A stretch of DNA of 64,000 nucleotides from the NCBI GenBank assembly GCA_963663845.2, contig OY760650.2:186001-250000 (forward strand). The letters run 5' to 3'. A model generated the notes under the pieces. It searched no databases and had not been told where the DNA came from. It saw nothing but the letters and a program-made list of their open reading frames with translations. This DNA is from Versatilivorator sp963663845 (GTDB lineage Bacteria > Acidobacteriota > Terriglobia > Versatilivoradales > Versatilivoraceae). This document shows positions 61,126 through 64,000 of this stretch, piece by piece (the first letter of the stretch is position 1; each line of letters starts with the position of its first letter). Both the position numbers and the translations under genes were made by a program.

Positions 61126-62112
61126 ATGGCCAAAGACACCGCAAATCAGCGCCACCAGGTCGAGCACCTCCAGCGGCAGATCCAGGAACTCTCTCACCGG
61201 CCTTCTTCCGACGGCGCCGCCAAGGACCTGGAGGCGCATCGCCGGCGCCGGGATGGCTTGGGCCGGGAATCCACGGCGGAACCGACCCCCTGGCATAGCG
61301 TCCAGCTCTCCCGCCACCCCCGGCGACCCCACGTCCAGGACTTCATCGAACTCGTCTTCAGCGATTTTTCGCCGCTGCACGGGGATCGCCGTTTCGCCGA
61401 CGACCCCGCCATGATCGGCGGCATGGCCCGCTTCCACGGGGAACCCTGCATGGTTCTCGGGACCCAGAAGGGGCGCGACACCGAGCAGAAGCTGTTCCGC
61501 AACTTCGGAATGCCCAAGCCGGAGGGCTACCGCAAGGCGTTGCGTTTGATGCAGTTGGCGCAAAAGTTCGACCGCCCCATCTTCATCTTCATCGACACGG
61601 CGGGAGCTTACCCCGGCATCGGAGCGGAGGAGCGGGGACAGGCCGAAGCCATCGCTCAGAATCTGCGGGAGATGGCCCGTCTGACCGTGCCGGTTCTGGT
61701 CACCATCACCGGGGAGGGCGGCAGCGGGGGAGCCCTGGGAATCGGGATCGGGGACCGCGTCTACATGCTGCAACATGCCTACTACTCGGTGATCTCCCCC
61801 GAAGGGTGCGCCGCCATTCTCTGGAAGGACCAGTCGCGGGTGGAAGAGGCCGCCAACGCATTGAAAATCACCTCCAGCCACCTGGAGCACCTGGGCATCG
61901 TGGACCAGGTGATCCCCGAGCCCGAGGGCGGCGCCCACAACGACCCCGAACAGACGGCCGCTTCGGTGGATCGACAGTTGCAAGAGGGCCTGAAGGCGTT
62001 GAAGTCGCTCTCCGCCGAGCAACTGGTGCTTCAGCGAAGCCGTCGCTTCCGTGTGCTGGGAGAGGCTGCCCGCCCTTCCGAGCCACCGTCCGACTCCGAT
62101 AGCCGACCATGA
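61126..62112 (+). CDS. accA: Acetyl-CoA carboxylase carboxyltransferase alpha subunit
   Basis: A 328-residue carboxyltransferase subunit for malonyl-CoA formation. The core is recognisable: PHVQDFIELVFSDFSPLHGD, TQKGRDTEQKLFRNFGMPKP, FIDTAGAYPGIGAEERGQAE, TITGEGGSGGALGIGIGD and ISPEGCAAILWKD. The N-terminal ~40 residues are helical and variable. The ATG at 61126 is used rather than a GTG at 61108. Its stop overlaps the next start (ATGA). Confidence 0.96.
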   Translation: MAKDTANQRHQVEHLQRQIQELSHRPSSDGAAKDLEAHRRRRDGLGRESTAEPTPWHSVQLSRHPRRPHVQDFIELVFSDFSPLHGDRRFADDPAMIGGMARFHGEPCMVLGTQKGRDTEQKLFRNFGMPKPEGYRKALRLMQLAQKFDRPIFIFIDTAGAYPGIGAEERGQAEAIAQNLREMARLTVPVLVTITGEGGSGGALGIGIGDRVYMLQHAYYSVISPEGCAAILWKDQSRVEEAANALKITSSHLEHLGIVDQVIPEPEGGAHNDPEQTAASVDRQLQEGLKALKSLSAEQLVLQRSRRFRVLGEAARPSEPPSDSDSRP

Positions 62113-62351
62113 AAGCCGGCCTCAAGAAACTGCGTCGCTGCGCCTTTTCCAGGGAGAGAGCTCCCAGGGAATTCTTCGGCGCCCGCACCCAGTACAACCG
62201 TAGACTGGCCTGCGACCACCCGGAGATGAAAGTCAACTGGCGCGAAGCCACCTGCGTGGACTGCACCAGCTACCGCAACCGCAACCAGGAAGACGTCCCA
62301 TCGGAGCAATCCGTTGGGGACCCGGACCCCGCCGACCGGCAGGCTTCCTGA
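62109..62351 (+). CDS. Hypothetical small protein with CxxC, coupled to accA
   Basis: An 80-residue basic protein with cysteines at CDHPEMKVNWREATCVDC and no signal or membrane helix. The CxxC could bind zinc. It begins on an ATGA overlap with accA, so it would be translationally coupled. No family recognised; short and of modest coding character, so it may be spurious. Confidence 0.5.
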   Translation: MKAGLKKLRRCAFSRERAPREFFGARTQYNRRLACDHPEMKVNWREATCVDCTSYRNRNQEDVPSEQSVGDPDPADRQAS

Positions 62352-62383
62352 CCCGCCTTCAGACATCGGTTTTTCAAGTTGAC

Positions 62384-64000
62384 TCAGGGGTGAGCGGCGT
62401 GAGAGGCCGACTCGGCCGCTCGAGTGAAAGGCTCGAAAGACAGGGACTCCTTCGAGAACCTGAACCGGCTCAGCAGAGTCTCAGGGCAACCCAGCACTTC
62501 TCCCAGAAGATTCCTGGCCTTCATCATGGAGCCCGTTTCGGGATCGAGGGAGAGCGTGAAGCTCAAGGCAAGCGGCTCTTCGCAAGTCACCCTCAGGTCG
62601 GCGATTCTCTCGTGCTCGGGAGTGTTGCAGTAGAAGGCGTTGCCGCGATCGTGGTCGGCCAGATGGCTGATCAGGTCATGGACGCGGCCGGTGAGTTCGG
62701 CCACTTCCGCTGCAGCCGGCGAGGCGGCGCCGTCGGGCAGCCAGGCCCGGTAGCTGACCTGCAGAGGCTGGGTCATCCTCGTCTTCTTGCCCTCCTCCAC
62801 TGCCTCGACGCTTTGAACCTCGAGACCTTCGATCAGGCAGCCATTGAGTTGAGCCACCAGCGATTCGGACAACTCCCCGAAGGCTTCGAACCGGAGGTAT
62901 TCCGAACGGCTGGACATCCCCAGAGGAATGGCGGGCGAGGCCGTGAACCTGGGCCGGGGGTTGAATCCTTGGGTGAACTTCAAGCGCACGTCGCAGCGAA
63001 TCAAGGCGCGCTCCAACAGTTTGAGGACGTTGAGATGCGACAGCAACCTTGCCGGACCCTCCTTCCGGTAGTGGACCAGGTAGGACCGGGAGGGCAGTCT
63101 TTCCGCCGACGGAGCCAGCGCCGCCACTCCCGACGGCCGGTCTTCCTCTCCGGTCTCGGGGGCGTTTGAATCCACGGGAAGGGTGATCTGGACCAGCGGT
63201 CCCTGCGCCTCGGCATCCTGATCCGGGGCCGGGCTTGCCGGGTTTCCCGCGGGCCCGCCAACCCCGTCCGCCCGGGGCCAATGGACATCCACCGGCTTCT
63301 CCTCTTCCACGGGAATGCCGGCCAGCTTGATGTCCTCATAGTTTCCCGGGATGCCGCATCCCCGGCAGTCTCCCCACTTGCAGTCGTAGGTCTGAATCTT
63401 GCGGTAGGACCGCTCCCGCTCCGTCAACAGGAACCGCTTGGAGACTCCGATATCGATGAAGTCCCAGGGCAGCACTTCATTCAAGGGGATATCGCGATTG
63501 TAGAAGTGGGGATCGACGCCGCTCTGCTCGAAAGCCTTCATCCAAAGCCGGTAGTTGAAGGTTTCGTCCCAGCCGTCGAAACGGCAACCCAGCCGGTAGG
63601 CCTCTATCAAGGCTCTTCCCACCTTGCGGTCTCCCCGGGAGAGGACCCCCTCGATGAAACACTCGGCGGGGTCATGCCACTTGAGTCGGGCGAACGGAAA
63701 CCTCACCTTGGCTTTCAGGTAGTCCAGGCGCTGGGTGGTCACTTTCAGGTCTTCGAAGCGATCCCATTGAAAGGGGGTGAACGCCTTGGGGACAAAGGTG
63801 CCGATGCTGGCATTCACCTTGCGCGGCCCCTTGAACCGCTTGCCGATCCCGCCGACCTGGCGAATCAGGTCCACCGTCTCGCGGATATCGTCCTCGGTTT
63901 CGCTGGGCAAACCGATCATGAAGTAGAGCTTGATCAGGTTCCAGCCCTGCCTGTAGGCCGTCTCGATGGCCTGGAACAGCTCTTCGTTGCTGATGTTCTT
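62384..64000 (-). CDS. Radical SAM / DUF2344 fused protein, C-terminal part (5' end beyond window)
   Basis: 538 residues are visible; the gene continues past 64000, so the start and the radical SAM CxxxCxxC are not seen. The visible N-terminal part (LIKLYFMIGLPSETEDDIRE, VNASIGTFVPKAFTPFQWDR) is the back half of a radical SAM TIM barrel. CKWGDCRGCGIPGNY is a cysteine-rich linker. The C-terminal DUF2344 domain begins LVHYRKEGPARLLSHLNVLK and includes FTQGFNPRPRFTASPAIPLG. This architecture is a known family of unknown biochemical function, sometimes encoded near RNA-modification or RNase E/G genes. Confidence 0.88.
   Translation of the reverse strand, partial: KNISNEELFQAIETAYRQGWNLIKLYFMIGLPSETEDDIRETVDLIRQVGGIGKRFKGPRKVNASIGTFVPKAFTPFQWDRFEDLKVTTQRLDYLKAKVRFPFARLKWHDPAECFIEGVLSRGDRKVGRALIEAYRLGCRFDGWDETFNYRLWMKAFEQSGVDPHFYNRDIPLNEVLPWDFIDIGVSKRFLLTERERSYRKIQTYDCKWGDCRGCGIPGNYEDIKLAGIPVEEEKPVDVHWPRADGVGGPAGNPASPAPDQDAEAQGPLVQITLPVDSNAPETGEEDRPSGVAALAPSAERLPSRSYLVHYRKEGPARLLSHLNVLKLLERALIRCDVRLKFTQGFNPRPRFTASPAIPLGMSSRSEYLRFEAFGELSESLVAQLNGCLIEGLEVQSVEAVEEGKKTRMTQPLQVSYRAWLPDGAASPAAAEVAELTGRVHDLISHLADHDRGNAFYCNTPEHERIADLRVTCEEPLALSFTLSLDPETGSMMKARNLLGEVLGCPETLLSRFRFSKESLSFEPFTRAAESASHAAHP

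Overview
The window is a GC-rich bacterial chromosome segment of densely packed housekeeping genes, interrupted by two AT-richer accessory islets and many short dispersed repeats. No rRNA, tRNA, CRISPR array, IS transposase or prophage structural gene was recognised. The organism is most likely an uncultured member of the Acidobacteriota. This is inferred from the secreted OB-type small protein, the mixture of hypothetical families, a futalosine-type menaquinone gene (MqnD) and the repeat content. It is not proven, because no marker RNA is present.

Layout. 0-8.7 kb: TPR protein end, membrane protein, Tat-exported SMP-30/gluconolactonase, MATE exporter, a secreted orphan, Ca2+/cation antiporter, ThDP enzyme, DUF1566 protein, FxsA and a small secreted protein. 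8.8-20.2 kb (minus strand): a large purine biosynthesis cluster running M16 peptidase - MBL hydrolase - purB - purS - purQ - purL - purF - [repeat-filled gap] - purM - purN - tyrS. 20.4-28.5 kb: rlmN, a GT21-like glycosyltransferase, an ABC-2 exporter, prolyl oligopeptidase, alpha/beta hydrolase and a nucleoside 2-deoxyribosyltransferase (NDT).

28.6-30.5 kb is accessory islet 1. A two-gene minus-strand unit (an NDT-fold protein that appears to lack the catalytic Glu, then an unrecognised 219-aa protein) diverges from two tiny plus-strand genes (93 aa, and 55 aa with two TM segments). A decayed copy of the NDT gene's 5' end sits at its right edge.

30.9-45.7 kb: an E. coli-type frdABCD fumarate reductase, then BsuPI-domain protein/ComF/DksA-type genes, then the rplU-rpmA-obgE-nadD-rsfS operon with a near-perfect sigma70 promoter. 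These are followed by mqnD, a hydrolase, an acyl-CoA dehydrogenase, cbiX, an LD-carboxypeptidase and mpl (a peptidoglycan-recycling pair). Menaquinone made through MqnD would be the natural electron donor for the fumarate reductase.

46.2-50.4 kb is accessory islet 2 and the most interesting region. It has an FRG-domain protein, then an ATGA-coupled pair of a 294-aa cytosolic protein and a 153-aa membrane protein with the architecture of lambda RexA-RexB. The group is bracketed by two directly repeated copies of an element that itself carries about 19-bp terminal inverted repeats. A helically phased 11-bp TGTGA repeat array lies upstream. I propose this as a candidate mobile anti-phage (abortive-infection-like) cassette.

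50.5-64 kb: sucC and sucD separated by a tandem-repeat hairpin element, ndk, DUF2905, xseAB, tlyA, guaA, dnaE, accA, a small CxxC protein, and the C-terminal part of a radical SAM/DUF2344 protein running off the end.
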